NCBI GenBank assembly: GCA_030655395.1
Contig: JAURVQ010000113.1
Location: 1 to 35,203 of the forward strand
Direction: 5' to 3'
Length of the DNA: 35,203 bases
From: Gammaproteobacteria bacterium
Lineage (GTDB): Bacteria; Pseudomonadota; Gammaproteobacteria; SURF-13
Shown here piece after piece: positions 25,168 to 35,203 of the stretch. The notes under the pieces were generated by a model that was given only the letters and a program-made list of their open reading frames with translations, was not told where the DNA came from and ran no database searches. Both the position numbers and the translations under genes were made by a program. Within the stretch, counting starts at the first letter, position 1. The number at the start of each line of letters is the position of its first letter.

Positions 25168-25509
25168 GTTCAGTTACTGGAGATCATTGCTCAAGCCAAT
25201 GCACATTTGCGTTGCAGACACCGCCATGGCAGCGGCAGTGCCGTTGGAGTGCGCAATGAAGGAATAAACATTGCATGACATTGACAACTCATTGAATGAA
25301 ATTATTATTTATTTTATTACCCGCCGTGCGCACGTTGCACTCCACCCGTTAAATCTGCGTTAAATGCATGGGTTGTGCGCATGCGCTTGCGTTTATGGCC
25401 GAGGAGAATGCTATCATGCCACCCATACCCTGGTGAATGTCGGCAACAAGAAAGCTTCCCGCCCGCAGTAGTTTCAAAGGCAGCGTCGGGACACTAAGAG
25501 TGATGCCCC
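25168..25509. other. Intergenic region upstream of the GGDEF-EAL gene
   Basis: A 342-bp gap between divergent ubiC and the c-di-GMP gene. It contains an AT-rich patch (about 25280-25320) with a strong promoter match, then the direct repeats CGTTAAATCTGC/CGTTAAATGC (about 25348-25370). The transcript would have a leader near 190 bases; no known riboswitch pattern was recognised. Confidence 0.5.
25281..25308 (+). promoter_or_regulatory. Strong housekeeping-type promoter match
   Basis: TTGACA (25281-25286) is a perfect -35, followed after 16 bp by TATTAT (25303-25308), five of six matches to the -10. The surrounding AT-rich patch supports it. It points toward the PAS-GGDEF-EAL gene about 200 bp downstream. 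Confidence 0.6.
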
Positions 25510-27678
25510 GTGAAATTGCCCCACAGCGTTTTCAAGCAGCGTTTCCTGAGCCTGTGCAGCAGCATGGCGCGCTGTTTTGCGCGCATGGCGGATACCGAAC
25601 AGGCGCTGCATGAAGCCGAGCGGCATTATCGTGAGGTGGTGGAAAATGCGGCCGAAATTATTTATACCACCGATATCGGCGGCAACTTCATCTATGCCAA
25701 TCCTGCGGCGCTCAGGTGCTGCGGCCTCAGCCTCGATCAACTGCGTAAACTGAATTGTCTCGACCTGGTGCCGGAGAGCCACCGTGCACGCATCTCACGC
25801 ATCTATATGCGCCAGTATCTCGCCCGGCTGGAGGCCACGTACGCAGAGTTTCCGTGTGCATTACGCTCAGGTGAGCAGCGCTGGTTTGCACAGAACGCAT
25901 CACTCGTCATGGACGGCGATCGCATCATGGGATTTCACCTGATTGCGCGCGATATTACCGAGCGCAAACAGATGGAGGAGTCGCTACGCGTAAGCGAGGA
26001 GCGCTACATGCTTGCGGTGCGCGGCGCAAATGACGGCTTGTGGGACTGGAACCTGAAGACGGGTGAGATTTATTTTTCGCCACGCTGGAAGGCAATGCTC
26101 GGTTACGCCGAGAGCGATGTTCGCAACAGCCCCGAGGAATGGTTCGGCCTCATTCATCCGGAGGATAGTGAGTGCGTGCAAGCGGAGATTGATGCGCACC
26201 TGCAGGGCCGCTTCAATGATTTTGAAAGCGAGTACCGCATGCGTGATCGGGACGGCACCTACCGCTGGATGCTGAGCCGTGGCGCTGCCATCCGTGATGG
26301 CACAGGCAAGGCGACGCGCGTGGCCGGCTCGCAGGTGGACATCACCGAGCGCAAGGCCACCGAGCAGTTGCTGCTGCGTAACGCGCTGCACGATACGCTG
26401 ACCAATCTTCCCAATCGCGCACTGTTCATGGACCGTCTCGGCCTCGCCATCCACCGCGCGAAGCGGCGCGACGATTATAAATTCGCCGTGCTGTTTCTTG
26501 ATCTTGACCGCTTCAAAAGCGTGAATGACAGTCTCGGCCATATCATCGGCGATCAATTGCTCATCAACGTCGGCCAACGCCTTGCGGCGTGTCTGCGCCC
26601 CGGCGACACAGTGGCGCGCCTCGGTGGCGATGAGTTCGCAATCCTGCTTGAGGATATTCGCAGCGTGAGCGATGCCACGGACGTCACCGCCCGCATTCGG
26701 GAAGAGATGAAGCAGCCCATCCAGCTTGGCGGGCAGCAACTCTTCATCAGCGTAAGCACAGGCATCGCACTGAGTGGCGACGACCACAACCAGCCGGAAG
26801 AGCTGCTGCGTAACGCCGATATTGCAATGTACCGCGCCAAGGCGCGGGGCAAGGGACGCGCCCAGGTGTTCGATGCAGGCATGCACACGCACACCCAGTC
26901 GCTGCGGCAGCTTGAGGCCGAACTCAGCCAGGCGGTGGAGCGCGAAGAGCTGTGCCTGCACTATCAGCCGGTAATATCCATGCACGATGGCGCGGTGGTA
27001 GGGTTTGAGGCGCTGTTGCGATGGCAACATCCGGAACGCGGACTGCTCCCGCCGGAGGCATTCGTCCCGGTGGCGGAGGAAAGCGGGCTGATTACGGCGA
27101 TAGACCGCTGGGCGCTGCGTGAGGCGTGCCAGCAGTTGAGCCAGTGGCAGGTGTGGCATCCCTCCCTGACGGTGAGCGTGAATGTCTCAGGCAAACAGTT
27201 CGGCCAGGCCGATCTCGCCGGGCAAGTTGCCGCGGCGCTGAAAGAAAGCGGCATCAATCCACCCAACCTGTGTCTCGAAATCACCGAAGCCGTCACCATG
27301 CACGACCCTCAGGAGGCCGGGGCAACGTTTGCGCAACTGAGGGCGCTCGGTGTTCAACTCCACATGGATGATTTTGGCACCGGCTATTCGTCGCTCAGCT
27401 ACCTGCACCGGTTTCGCTTCGACGCATTCAAGATCGACAGCTCCTTTATCCATGGCATGAGCGCGGACAAGGAAAACACAGAGCTGGTGCGCGCGCTCAT
27501 CACGCTGGCCACCAGTCTGGGGGTGAGGGTTATTGCCGAAGGTGTGGAAACAGCGGAACAGTCCGAGCAACTCAAGACGCTGCGCTGTGCGCAGGCACAA
27601 GGCTACTATTTTTCGCCCGCGCTGGAGCCGGAGGCCGCAGAGCGGCTGGTGGGAATTTGCCGGGCCGAGTACGCCTGA
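25510..27678 (+). CDS. PAS-PAS-GGDEF-EAL cyclic-di-GMP protein
   Basis: 722 residues. Two PAS domains with PAC ends (about 35-153 and 164-283) precede a GGDEF domain (about 290-455) and an EAL domain (about 465-715). The cyclase motif is intact GGDEF (372-376), with an RxxD I-site (RPGD, 363-366). The phosphodiesterase motifs are also intact: EAL at 500-502, NVSGKQF, ITE and DDFGTGYSS (620-628). Either or both activities are possible, so net effect on c-di-GMP cannot be predicted. No membrane segment is visible. The start is GTG at 25510, the first in-frame start after a stop; ATG codons at 25564 or 25585 are alternatives. Confidence 0.93.
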   Translation: MKLPHSVFKQRFLSLCSSMARCFARMADTEQALHEAERHYREVVENAAEIIYTTDIGGNFIYANPAALRCCGLSLDQLRKLNCLDLVPESHRARISRIYMRQYLARLEATYAEFPCALRSGEQRWFAQNASLVMDGDRIMGFHLIARDITERKQMEESLRVSEERYMLAVRGANDGLWDWNLKTGEIYFSPRWKAMLGYAESDVRNSPEEWFGLIHPEDSECVQAEIDAHLQGRFNDFESEYRMRDRDGTYRWMLSRGAAIRDGTGKATRVAGSQVDITERKATEQLLLRNALHDTLTNLPNRALFMDRLGLAIHRAKRRDDYKFAVLFLDLDRFKSVNDSLGHIIGDQLLINVGQRLAACLRPGDTVARLGGDEFAILLEDIRSVSDATDVTARIREEMKQPIQLGGQQLFISVSTGIALSGDDHNQPEELLRNADIAMYRAKARGKGRAQVFDAGMHTHTQSLRQLEAELSQAVEREELCLHYQPVISMHDGAVVGFEALLRWQHPERGLLPPEAFVPVAEESGLITAIDRWALREACQQLSQWQVWHPSLTVSVNVSGKQFGQADLAGQVAAALKESGINPPNLCLEITEAVTMHDPQEAGATFAQLRALGVQLHMDDFGTGYSSLSYLHRFRFDAFKIDSSFIHGMSADKENTELVRALITLATSLGVRVIAEGVETAEQSEQLKTLRCAQAQGYYFSPALEPEAAERLVGICRAEYA

Positions 27679-27686
27679 CGACGGTC

Positions 27687-28049
27687 TTATTTGCCTTGCT
27701 GTAGCTCGATCAGATTCCCGTCCGGGTCACGCACGAATAACTGTGGAAAACCGCGCCGCCCCTCGCGGAACGGAATGCCGAGCTTTGTAAGCCGCGCCTT
27801 CGCCGCCTCATAGTCATCAATCAAAAAAGCCACATGATAATCGCGCCGTGGACGCTGTTCGGCAGGCGGCAAGGTATCGGCCACCACCATCAGGTGCAGT
27901 TCGTTTTCACCCAGGTCATACCACACGCCGTCAAAATCAAAACCGTGCCGCAGCTTTTCCTTCAGCCCCAGCACACCTGCGTAAAATTGTTTCGCGCGCT
28001 CAAGATCACTCACCAGCAGCGCCGCGTGCAGCAGTTTCGAGATTTTCAT
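27687..28049 (-). CDS. Glyoxalase/bleomycin-resistance (VOC) family protein
   Basis: 120 residues, one vicinal-oxygen-chelate fold with two beta-alpha-beta-beta-beta halves. His8 (LLHAALLVSDLERA), Glu50 region (GENELHLMVV), His75 region (DYHVAFLIDD) and the final Glu in DPDGNLIELQQ are the usual metal-ligand positions. The family covers lyases, dioxygenases and resistance proteins, and the substrate here is unknown. A start three codons upstream (28058) is possible. It converges on the GGDEF-EAL gene with only eight bases between stops. Confidence 0.88.
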   Translation of the reverse strand: MKISKLLHAALLVSDLERAKQFYAGVLGLKEKLRHGFDFDGVWYDLGENELHLMVVADTLPPAEQRPRRDYHVAFLIDDYEAAKARLTKLGIPFREGRRGFPQLFVRDPDGNLIELQQGK

Positions 28050-28063
28050 ATGCACCATGGTAA

Positions 28064-28273
28064 ACCGCGGAAAAAGGTGAGAAGGTTGATATCCAAATCG
28101 CCGGAGAGCGAATATATGTACCTGTTCGCGCCAAGCTCAATATTGAGCACGAGCGGGAGGGAAGCGAAGAGGAGGTTGAGTTTCAGATCAAATGGACCAA
28201 CGAGCAGTTACTTCGTCGTGCCAGCACGTCTTCAATTACGCGGCAAGCGCCCGGTAAAGATTGTAGAGACTGA
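28064..28273 (+). pseudogene. 5'-truncated amphi-Trp domain gene remnant
   Basis: A frame open from 28064 to the TGA at 28271 encodes GEKVDIQIAGERIYVPVRAK, then LNIEHEREGSEEEVEFQIKW. Alternating hydrophobic and charged residues, the VPV turn and the closing EFQIKW match the C-terminal half of amphi-Trp domain proteins. There is no ATG, GTG or TTG start, the upstream frame is closed by TAA at 28061, and the glyoxalase gene occupies the place where the N terminus would be. The final ~20 codons run into the TauE/SafE gene and are not family-like. Confidence 0.5.
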
Positions 28274-29213
28274 GAACGCTGATCAACGTCCCCACCAGAA
28301 TCAGCAGCGTCTTCGCATGGAGTTTCTTGCACAGCAATGCCGCGAACGGCGCGGCGAACAGGCCGCCGAACACCAGACCGGCGATGATGGGCCAGGTGTT
28401 GGTTTCCATCAGCAGCGCGAAAACCGCGGCGCTGGCAAATGCCAGGAAGAACTCCGCGAAATTGACCGAGCCGATGGTGGTGCGCGGGTCGTTGCCCGAA
28501 CTCACCAGCGTCGTCGTGACGACCGGTCCCCAGCCGCCGCCGCCTGCCGCATCAACGAATCCGCCAAACAGGGCGAGCTTGCCAACGTGTTTGGGCGCCC
28601 GTGTGCGCAGGCGCAGTTGGCGGAACGCCTTGCTGAGGATGTAGATACCCAACAGCAACAGGTAGGCGGACACGAACGGCTTGAACAGGGCGCCATCGAC
28701 CTGTGTCACCAGCACCGCGCCCAACACCGCGCCCAGAATACCCGGTACCAGCAAACGCACGAACAACTGTTTATTCACGTTGCCGAATTTGGCGTGGGAG
28801 ATACCCGAAACGCCGGTGGTGAAAATCTCCGCAATATGGACGCTCGCGCTCGCCGCTGCGGGGCTGGCGCCTGCCGCCAGCAGAAACGTGGTCGCCGTGA
28901 CGCCGTAAGCCATGCCCAGGGCGCCATCCACCACCTGCGCGAAAAACCCGACCGCCACCGCGCTCCAGAAGACGCCGCCGTTGAGTGTCTCGCCGATAAT
29001 CTTCAAGCCGCCGACCCAGTTATTGGGAAGGAAAAGGCGTCCCATCAAAAACAAGGTCAACGCAATCAACACCAGAGCGGTAAACCACACCGCGGCGCGC
29101 AGCAGCGGGTGCGTGCCGGGATGAGAGACGGGTTCCTCGACGGGCGGAAGCCCGAGTTGCCGGTGTTCCTCATTGATCGGATTGCGCGTCAGATCCAGGT
29201 TGCGAATCTTCAT
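28236..29213 (-). CDS. TauE/SafE-family sulfite/sulfonate exporter
   Basis: 325 residues. A cytosolic N-terminal tail (1-37) is followed by eight to nine membrane helices. Two related repeats are visible: VGFFAQVVDGALGMAYGVT with SASVHIAEIFTTG (about 87-135), and FGGFVDAAGGGGWGPVVTTTLV with SVNFAEFFLAFASA (about 215-265), the paired Gly/Asp-rich signatures of the family. Members export sulfite, sulfoacetate or other small organosulfur anions, or import them; direction and substrate are not known here. A rhodanese is encoded elsewhere in the window, so sulfur metabolism is plausible. Confidence 0.9.
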   Translation of the reverse strand: MKIRNLDLTRNPINEEHRQLGLPPVEEPVSHPGTHPLLRAAVWFTALVLIALTLFLMGRLFLPNNWVGGLKIIGETLNGGVFWSAVAVGFFAQVVDGALGMAYGVTATTFLLAAGASPAAASASVHIAEIFTTGVSGISHAKFGNVNKQLFVRLLVPGILGAVLGAVLVTQVDGALFKPFVSAYLLLLGIYILSKAFRQLRLRTRAPKHVGKLALFGGFVDAAGGGGWGPVVTTTLVSSGNDPRTTIGSVNFAEFFLAFASAAVFALLMETNTWPIIAGLVFGGLFAAPFAALLCKKLHAKTLLILVGTLISVLSLYNLYRALAA

Positions 29214-29331
29214 AAGCTCGGTTCCATGTCCCTCTTAACTGCGGGACACTATACCGATGCGCGCATATAACTAAAAATAACCTAATAGAAAATGTTTATA
29301 CCTTTTAGCGAGCATGGCGCCCGATGGAATG

Positions 29332-31491
<2,160 letters not shown>

Positions 31492-31502
31492 GGGCGCTAG
31501 TC

Positions 31503-31889
31503 CTAGCCGCCGAGATCCATGACGCCGTCCATCTCGACGCGCGCGCCTCGCGGCAGCGCGGCGACGCCGACCGCCGCGCGCGCCGGGTAAGGCTCCGGGA
31601 AATAGCGCGCCATGATCTCGTTCACCAGCGGGAAGTGCGCGAGGTCGGTGAGATAGACATTGAGTTTGACGATGTGGCCGAGATTGCCGCCCGCCGCCTC
31701 GGCCACGGCTTTCAAGTTCTCGAACACCTGCGTGATCTCCGCGCTCATGTCGCCCTGCACCAGCTCCATGCTGTGCGGCACCAGCGGAATCTGGCCGGAG
31801 AGATACACGGTGTCGCCCACGCGCACCGCCTGCGAATAGGTGCCGATGGCCTTGGGGGCGCTCGCGGTGGTAATAATGGTTTTTTTCAT
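31503..31889 (-). CDS. ridA: RidA-family reactive-intermediate deaminase
   Basis: 128 residues, the standard RidA length. It hydrolyses reactive enamine/imine products of PLP enzymes such as IlvA (also encoded in this window) and so protects other enzymes. Key residues are Arg104 (PARAAVGV) and Glu119 (ARVEMD), with SGQIPLVP and [10 protein letters not shown] as family markers. GAGG lies just before the ATG; the start is two bases after the spoT stop, and recG follows. Confidence 0.96.
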   Translation of the reverse strand: MKKTIITTASAPKAIGTYSQAVRVGDTVYLSGQIPLVPHSMELVQGDMSAEITQVFENLKAVAEAAGGNLGHIVKLNVYLTDLAHFPLVNEIMARYFPEPYPARAAVGVAALPRGARVEMDGVMDLGG

Positions 31890-31891
31890 GG

Positions 31892-34015
31892 CTATCCTCT
31901 TACGCGCGCAATGCGCACCACTATCGGCACGGCGCGCAGGCGGCGCATGATGCGCGCGAGGTGGGCGCGGTCGTGCACCGCGATGGTGAAGTTGATGGCG
32001 GTGTACATGCCGTCGTGCTCCTCGATACCGACATTTTCAATGTTCGCGCCGCGCTCCGCAATGGCCGCCGCCAGTGTGGCGAGCGCACCGCGCTGATTCG
32101 CCACCTCGACGCGGATGTCCACCGCGAATTCGCCCACCACGCCCGGCGCCCACTCCACCTCGATCCACTTCTCCGGATGCTTGCGGAAAATTGTCACGTT
32201 CTTGCACGTCTCGGCGTGGATGACGATGCCGCGCCCCGCGCTCACGTAACCGAGAATGCGGTCGCCGGGGATCGGGCGGCAACACTTGGCGTAGGCCACC
32301 ACCATGCCTTCGGTGCCCTTGATGGCAAGCGGCTGGCCCTCCGCCGCTGCCACCGGCTCCACCCCGGCGCCGCTCTCCGCGGGCGGCACGAGATGGCGCG
32401 CGACCAGCAGCGCGGGGCGATTGCCGAGCCCGATATCACCCAGCAGGTCGTCCAGCGATTTGAGCTTGAGTTCGCGCAGCAGGGTTTTGGTGCGTGCCGG
32501 AGGTACGTCCGCCAGCTTGCGCGCAAACGTTGCCAGCGCCTGATTCAGCAGGCGGCGGCCAAGATCGACGGACTCGTCGTGTTTGAGATTTTTGAGAAAA
32601 TGGCGGATGGTGCTGCGCGCCTTCGCGGTGACGACGAAATTGAGCCATGCCGGATTGGGCCGTGCCTGTTTGGCGGTGACGATCTCCACGTACTGGCCGT
32701 TCGCCAGCGGCGTGGAGAGCGGCGCCAGGCGGCGGTCGATCTTGACCGCGACGCAGGTGTTGCCGACGTCGGTGTGCACCGCGTAGGCGAAGTCCACCGC
32801 CGTCGCGCCGCGCGGCAGCTCCATGATTTTGCCCTTGGGCGTGAACACATAGACCTCGTCCGGGAACAGGTCGATCTTCACGCTCTCCAGGAATTCGAGC
32901 GAGTTGCCCGCGTTCATCTGCATTTCGAGCAGGCCGCGCAGCCAGTCGTGCGCGCGCTGCTGCGCGCTGCCGCCCGCGCTGTCGCCGGCCTTGTACAACC
33001 AGTGCGCGGCGATGCCGGCCTCGGAGATGCGGTCCATGTCCTGGGTGCGGATCTGCGCCTCAATCGGCACGCCGAACGGCCCGAACAGCGCGGTGTGCAG
33101 CGACTGGTAGCCGTTGGCCTTGGGGATGGCGATGTAATCCTTGAACTTGCCCGGCAGCGGCTTGTAGAGATTGTGCATTGCGCCCAGCACGCGGTAGCAG
33201 GCGTCCACCGAGTCCACAATGATGCGGAAGGCATAGACATCGGTGACCTCGGAAAAGGACAGATGCTTTTGCAGCATCTTGCGGTACACGCTGTAGATGT
33301 GTTTTTCGCGCCCCAGCACCTCGCCGGGGAGTTTTTCCTCGCGCAGCCGCCGCTTGATCGCGTTTTCGATCTTGCGCACGACCTCCTTGCGGTTGCCGCG
33401 CGCCTTTTTCACCGCTTCGACAAGGATGCGGTGACGCATCGGATAGAGCGTGGCGAAACCCAGGTCTTCGAGCTCCACGCGCAACTGGTTCATGCCGAGG
33501 CGGTTGGCGATGGGCGCGTAGATATCCAGCGTTTCACGCGCGATGCGGCGGCGCTTCTCCGGCGGCATCGCGCCCAGCGTGCGCATGTTGTGCAGGCGGT
33601 CGGCGAGCTTCACCAGAATGACGCGGATGTCGCGCACCATGGCGAGCAGCATCTTGCGGAAATTTTCCGCCTGCTCCTCGGCGCGGCTTTCAAACTGGAT
33701 CTGGGTGAGCTTGCTCACGCCGTCCACCAGCTCCGCGACCTCGGTGCCGAATTCGTGCGCGATCTGTTCCTTGGCGGTGGCGGTGTCCTCGATCACGTCG
33801 TGCAGCAGCGCGGCGAGGATGCTGTGGTGGTCCATGCGCATCTCGGCCAGGATGCGCGCGACGGCGAGCGGATGATAAATGTAGGGTTCGCCCGAGAGGC
33901 GTTTCTGGCCCTCGTGGGCCTGGGCGCCGAACTCGTAGGCGCGACGGATCTCGGCCACCTGCTTGGGCTTGAGGTAGGTCTCGAGCAGTGCGGTCAGGTC
34001 GTCGATGAGGTACAT
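31892..34015 (-). CDS. spoT: Bifunctional (p)ppGpp synthase/hydrolase
   Basis: 707 residues (E. coli SpoT 702). The hydrolase HD domain has HDVIEDT (72-78); the synthetase domain includes the [13 protein letters not shown] substrate loop and the [22 protein letters not shown] and GYQSLHT motifs; a TGS domain ([20 protein letters not shown]), a helical/CC segment ([11 protein letters not shown]) and a C-terminal ACT domain (about 630-705) follow. It controls the stringent-response alarmone. The start [15 protein letters not shown] aligns with E. coli MYLFESLNQLIQTYL, so it is firm. Directly upstream lies copy B of the MITE-like repeat; only AGG at the repeat's end could act as a ribosome-binding site. 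Confidence 0.97.
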   Translation of the reverse strand: MYLIDDLTALLETYLKPKQVAEIRRAYEFGAQAHEGQKRLSGEPYIYHPLAVARILAEMRMDHHSILAALLHDVIEDTATAKEQIAHEFGTEVAELVDGVSKLTQIQFESRAEEQAENFRKMLLAMVRDIRVILVKLADRLHNMRTLGAMPPEKRRRIARETLDIYAPIANRLGMNQLRVELEDLGFATLYPMRHRILVEAVKKARGNRKEVVRKIENAIKRRLREEKLPGEVLGREKHIYSVYRKMLQKHLSFSEVTDVYAFRIIVDSVDACYRVLGAMHNLYKPLPGKFKDYIAIPKANGYQSLHTALFGPFGVPIEAQIRTQDMDRISEAGIAAHWLYKAGDSAGGSAQQRAHDWLRGLLEMQMNAGNSLEFLESVKIDLFPDEVYVFTPKGKIMELPRGATAVDFAYAVHTDVGNTCVAVKIDRRLAPLSTPLANGQYVEIVTAKQARPNPAWLNFVVTAKARSTIRHFLKNLKHDESVDLGRRLLNQALATFARKLADVPPARTKTLLRELKLKSLDDLLGDIGLGNRPALLVARHLVPPAESGAGVEPVAAAEGQPLAIKGTEGMVVAYAKCCRPIPGDRILGYVSAGRGIVIHAETCKNVTIFRKHPEKWIEVEWAPGVVGEFAVDIRVEVANQRGALATLAAAIAERGANIENVGIEEHDGMYTAINFTIAVHDRAHLARIMRRLRAVPIVVRIARVRG

Positions 34016-34018
34016 ATA

Positions 34019-34159
34019 CCTAGCGCCATAAATCTACTGCGCGGGTTTGATGCGGGTGCGTGCGGTGCTCGGAATCCTCATGTACTTCTACGTACACTCC
34101 GGCTCCTCCGCTCCACCGCCCCCGCCTGAAACCCGCTCGCTACGATTTCTGTCACTAGG
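34019..34159. mobile_element. MITE-like repeat, copy B (TA-flanked, 141 bp)
   Basis: Inverted relative to copy A at 16569-16710. Ends are CCTAGCGCCATAAATC (34019-34034) and GATTTCTGTCACTAGG (34144-34159), matching at 13 of 16 positions as inverted repeats, with TA outside both. The interior matches copy A closely, for example CTCGGAATCCTCATGTAC and CCACCGCCCCCGCCTGAA. It lies between rpoZ and spoT and ends three bases from the spoT start codon. Confidence 0.75.
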
Positions 34160-34188
34160 TAGCCACACTCCGAAGTGGTGCGGACGGT

Positions 34189-34467
34189 TTAAGCCTCGGG
34201 GGTTGGCTCTTCAGGCGCCGCATCGGCGGCGACTGCGGCGACGGGTTCAGCGGGCGGCAGGGGTGCGGGTTCCCGGTCCAGGATGCTGCGGTCGATATGG
34301 CCGAGGGCGATCTCGCGCAGCGCCACCACCGTGGCCTTGTCGTTTTCCCACGCCACATGCGCCTGCGCGCCGGTGGCGAGCTGGCGCGCGCGTTTGCTCG
34401 CTACCAGCACCAGTTGAAAGCGGTTATCCACATTTTCCAGACAATCTTCTACGGTGACACGTGCCAT
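34189..34467 (-). CDS. rpoZ: RNA polymerase omega subunit
   Basis: 92 residues. The start [20 protein letters not shown] is the canonical omega N terminus, followed by [10 protein letters not shown] and the [12 protein letters not shown] helix; the C-terminal third is an Ala/Pro/Glu-rich variable tail. Omega chaperones the beta-prime subunit and forms part of a ppGpp-binding site on RNA polymerase, which fits its place next to spoT. It follows gmk by 36 bp; AAAGAG precedes the ATG. Confidence 0.97.
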   Translation of the reverse strand: MARVTVEDCLENVDNRFQLVLVASKRARQLATGAQAHVAWENDKATVVALREIALGHIDRSILDREPAPLPPAEPVAAVAADAAPEEPTPEA

Positions 34468-34503
34468 GGGCGTACTCTTTATAATAGTGAGGTCAATTCA
34501 ATT

Positions 34504-35160
34504 TTACTCAACGCGCGGCCCCGGCGCCAGCAAATCCTCAAGTAAATGCTTCAGCCGCACGGCCTGGGTCTCGCGCCGCAGCCGGTATGCATGGACAATC
34601 GCCCGCACATCGGCGAGTGCGGTGGTGAAGTCGTCGTTCAACACCAGATAGTCGAATTCGTCGCAGTGGCTGATCTGCTCCACCGCCTCGCGCATGCGCC
34701 GGGCGATGACCTCGGCGCTGTCCTGATCGCGCGCGCGCAGGCGCTCTTCGAGCGCGTCATGCGAGGGCGGCAGCAGGAAAATATGCACTGACTCCGGCAA
34801 CAGGCGACGCATTGCGCGCGCGCCCTGCCAGTCAATGACGAGGACGACATCGATGCCCTGGCTCAAGCGCTCCTCCACCCATCCGCGTCCGGTGCCATAG
34901 CGGTTGCCGAACACCGTGGCGTGTTCGAGAAATTCACCTGCGGCGCACATCTCTTCAAACCGCGCCGGACTGATGAAATGGTAGTCCACGCCCTCCCGTT
35001 CGCCATGGCGGCGCGCCCGCGTGGTGTAGGAAACCGACATCTGCACGCCGGGCATGGACTCCAGCAGCGCCTGCGCCAGGCTCGATTTGCCGCCGCCGGA
35101 GGGCGCGGCGATGATGTAGAGCGTGCCGCGCGCGATGTTGAGTGGTTGCCGGGTCTTCAT
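34504..35160 (-). CDS. gmk: Guanylate kinase
   Basis: 218 residues (E. coli 207). It phosphorylates GMP to GDP with ATP. The P-loop APSGGGKSSL (about 19-28), SYTTRARRHGEREGVDYHFI for GMP binding, and the VVLVIDWQGARAMRR segment are all present. It is itself a target of ppGpp inhibition in some bacteria, consistent with the gmk-rpoZ-spoT grouping. The ATG overlaps the yicC stop (ATGA). Confidence 0.97.
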   Translation of the reverse strand: MKTRQPLNIARGTLYIIAAPSGGGKSSLAQALLESMPGVQMSVSYTTRARRHGEREGVDYHFISPARFEEMCAAGEFLEHATVFGNRYGTGRGWVEERLSQGIDVVLVIDWQGARAMRRLLPESVHIFLLPPSHDALEERLRARDQDSAEVIARRMREAVEQISHCDEFDYLVLNDDFTTALADVRAIVHAYRLRRETQAVRLKHLLEDLLAPGPRVE

Positions 35161-35203
35161 TCGATATTCTGGATTTGCTCGCGTACCTGTTCGATCAGCA
35201 CCT
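35157..35203 (-). CDS. YicC/YloC-family endoribonuclease, C-terminal end (partial)
   Basis: The last 14 complete codons plus stop are present and read VLIEQVREQIQNIE. This matches the very conserved C terminus of YicC-like proteins, and yicC commonly precedes gmk. The stop overlaps the gmk start. The rest lies beyond the window. Confidence 0.85.
   Translation of the reverse strand, partial: VLIEQVREQIQNIE

Noticed and set aside
27834-29270. 478-codon plus-strand frame across glyoxalase, remnant and permease
   Set aside because: Spans three unrelated loci in a frame with no motif; the sense genes explain the region.
31961-34129. 722-codon open frame on the plus strand
   Set aside because: It is the antisense shadow of spoT, rich in Arg, His and Ala from GC-skewed codons, with no family motif.

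Overview
This is a GC-rich chromosomal stretch from a non-enteric gammaproteobacterium. The evidence is the order yicC-gmk-rpoZ-spoT-ridA-recG, the ubiC-ubiA pair, mutY-yggX, htpG, purT and the YqjD/YqjE/YqjK-like trio. No RNA gene, CRISPR array, prophage or complete insertion sequence was seen. The exact genus cannot be read from the sequence; the mix would suit a Chromatiales-like or sulfur-oxidising lineage, but that is inference.

Layout, left to right. (1) 1-3.3 kb: the last codons of a TonB-dependent receptor, a bacterioferritin-like protein, an exported cupredoxin, a periplasmic DegP/DegQ-type protease and an Hsp20 chaperone. (2) 3.4-7.1 kb: a DoxX membrane protein, a DUF4202 protein, a lone lower-GC unknown gene that looks like a single integron cassette with a degenerate attC site, and htpG. 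(3) 7.2-9.7 kb: a tandem-rhodanese sulfurtransferase, a 152-bp MITE-like element, thpR, pncC and an Ala/Pro-rich lipoprotein. (4) 10-16.5 kb: a diguanylate cyclase, a palindrome-rich intergenic region, cfa, the block asmA-mutY-yggX (transcribed leftward) and two small membrane proteins. (5) 16.5-19.4 kb: a second MITE-like element, the YqjD/YqjE/YqjK-like operon and ilvA. (6) 19.4-23.7 kb: rpiA, a pentapeptide protein, purT, a HIT protein, a GIY-YIG protein, an esterase and a glycine-zipper lipoprotein. (7) 23.7-29.2 kb: ubiC-ubiA, a PAS-PAS-GGDEF-EAL protein, a glyoxalase-fold protein, an amphi-Trp remnant and a TauE/SafE permease. (8) 29.3-35.2 kb: the stringent-response and repair operon yicC-gmk-rpoZ-[MITE]-spoT-ridA-recG.

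Functional themes are protein quality control (HtpG, Hsp20, Do protease), redox and DNA-damage protection (MutY, YggX, RidA, RecG), envelope maintenance (Cfa, AsmA, lipoproteins, YqjD family), c-di-GMP and (p)ppGpp signalling, and core metabolism (IlvA, RpiA, PurT, UbiA/C).

Most genes are ordinary housekeeping genes. The unusual signals lie between or inside them. They are a solitary attC-bearing cassette beside htpG; two inverted copies of a ~141-bp element flanked by TA, one ending 3 bp from the spoT start codon and the other 3 bp from the stop of the yqjK-like gene; a different nested-hairpin element flanked by CTAA; a 25-residue in-frame insertion in RecG encoded by a palindromic sequence; a recG gene with no canonical start codon in the expected place; and a 5'-truncated amphi-Trp gene.
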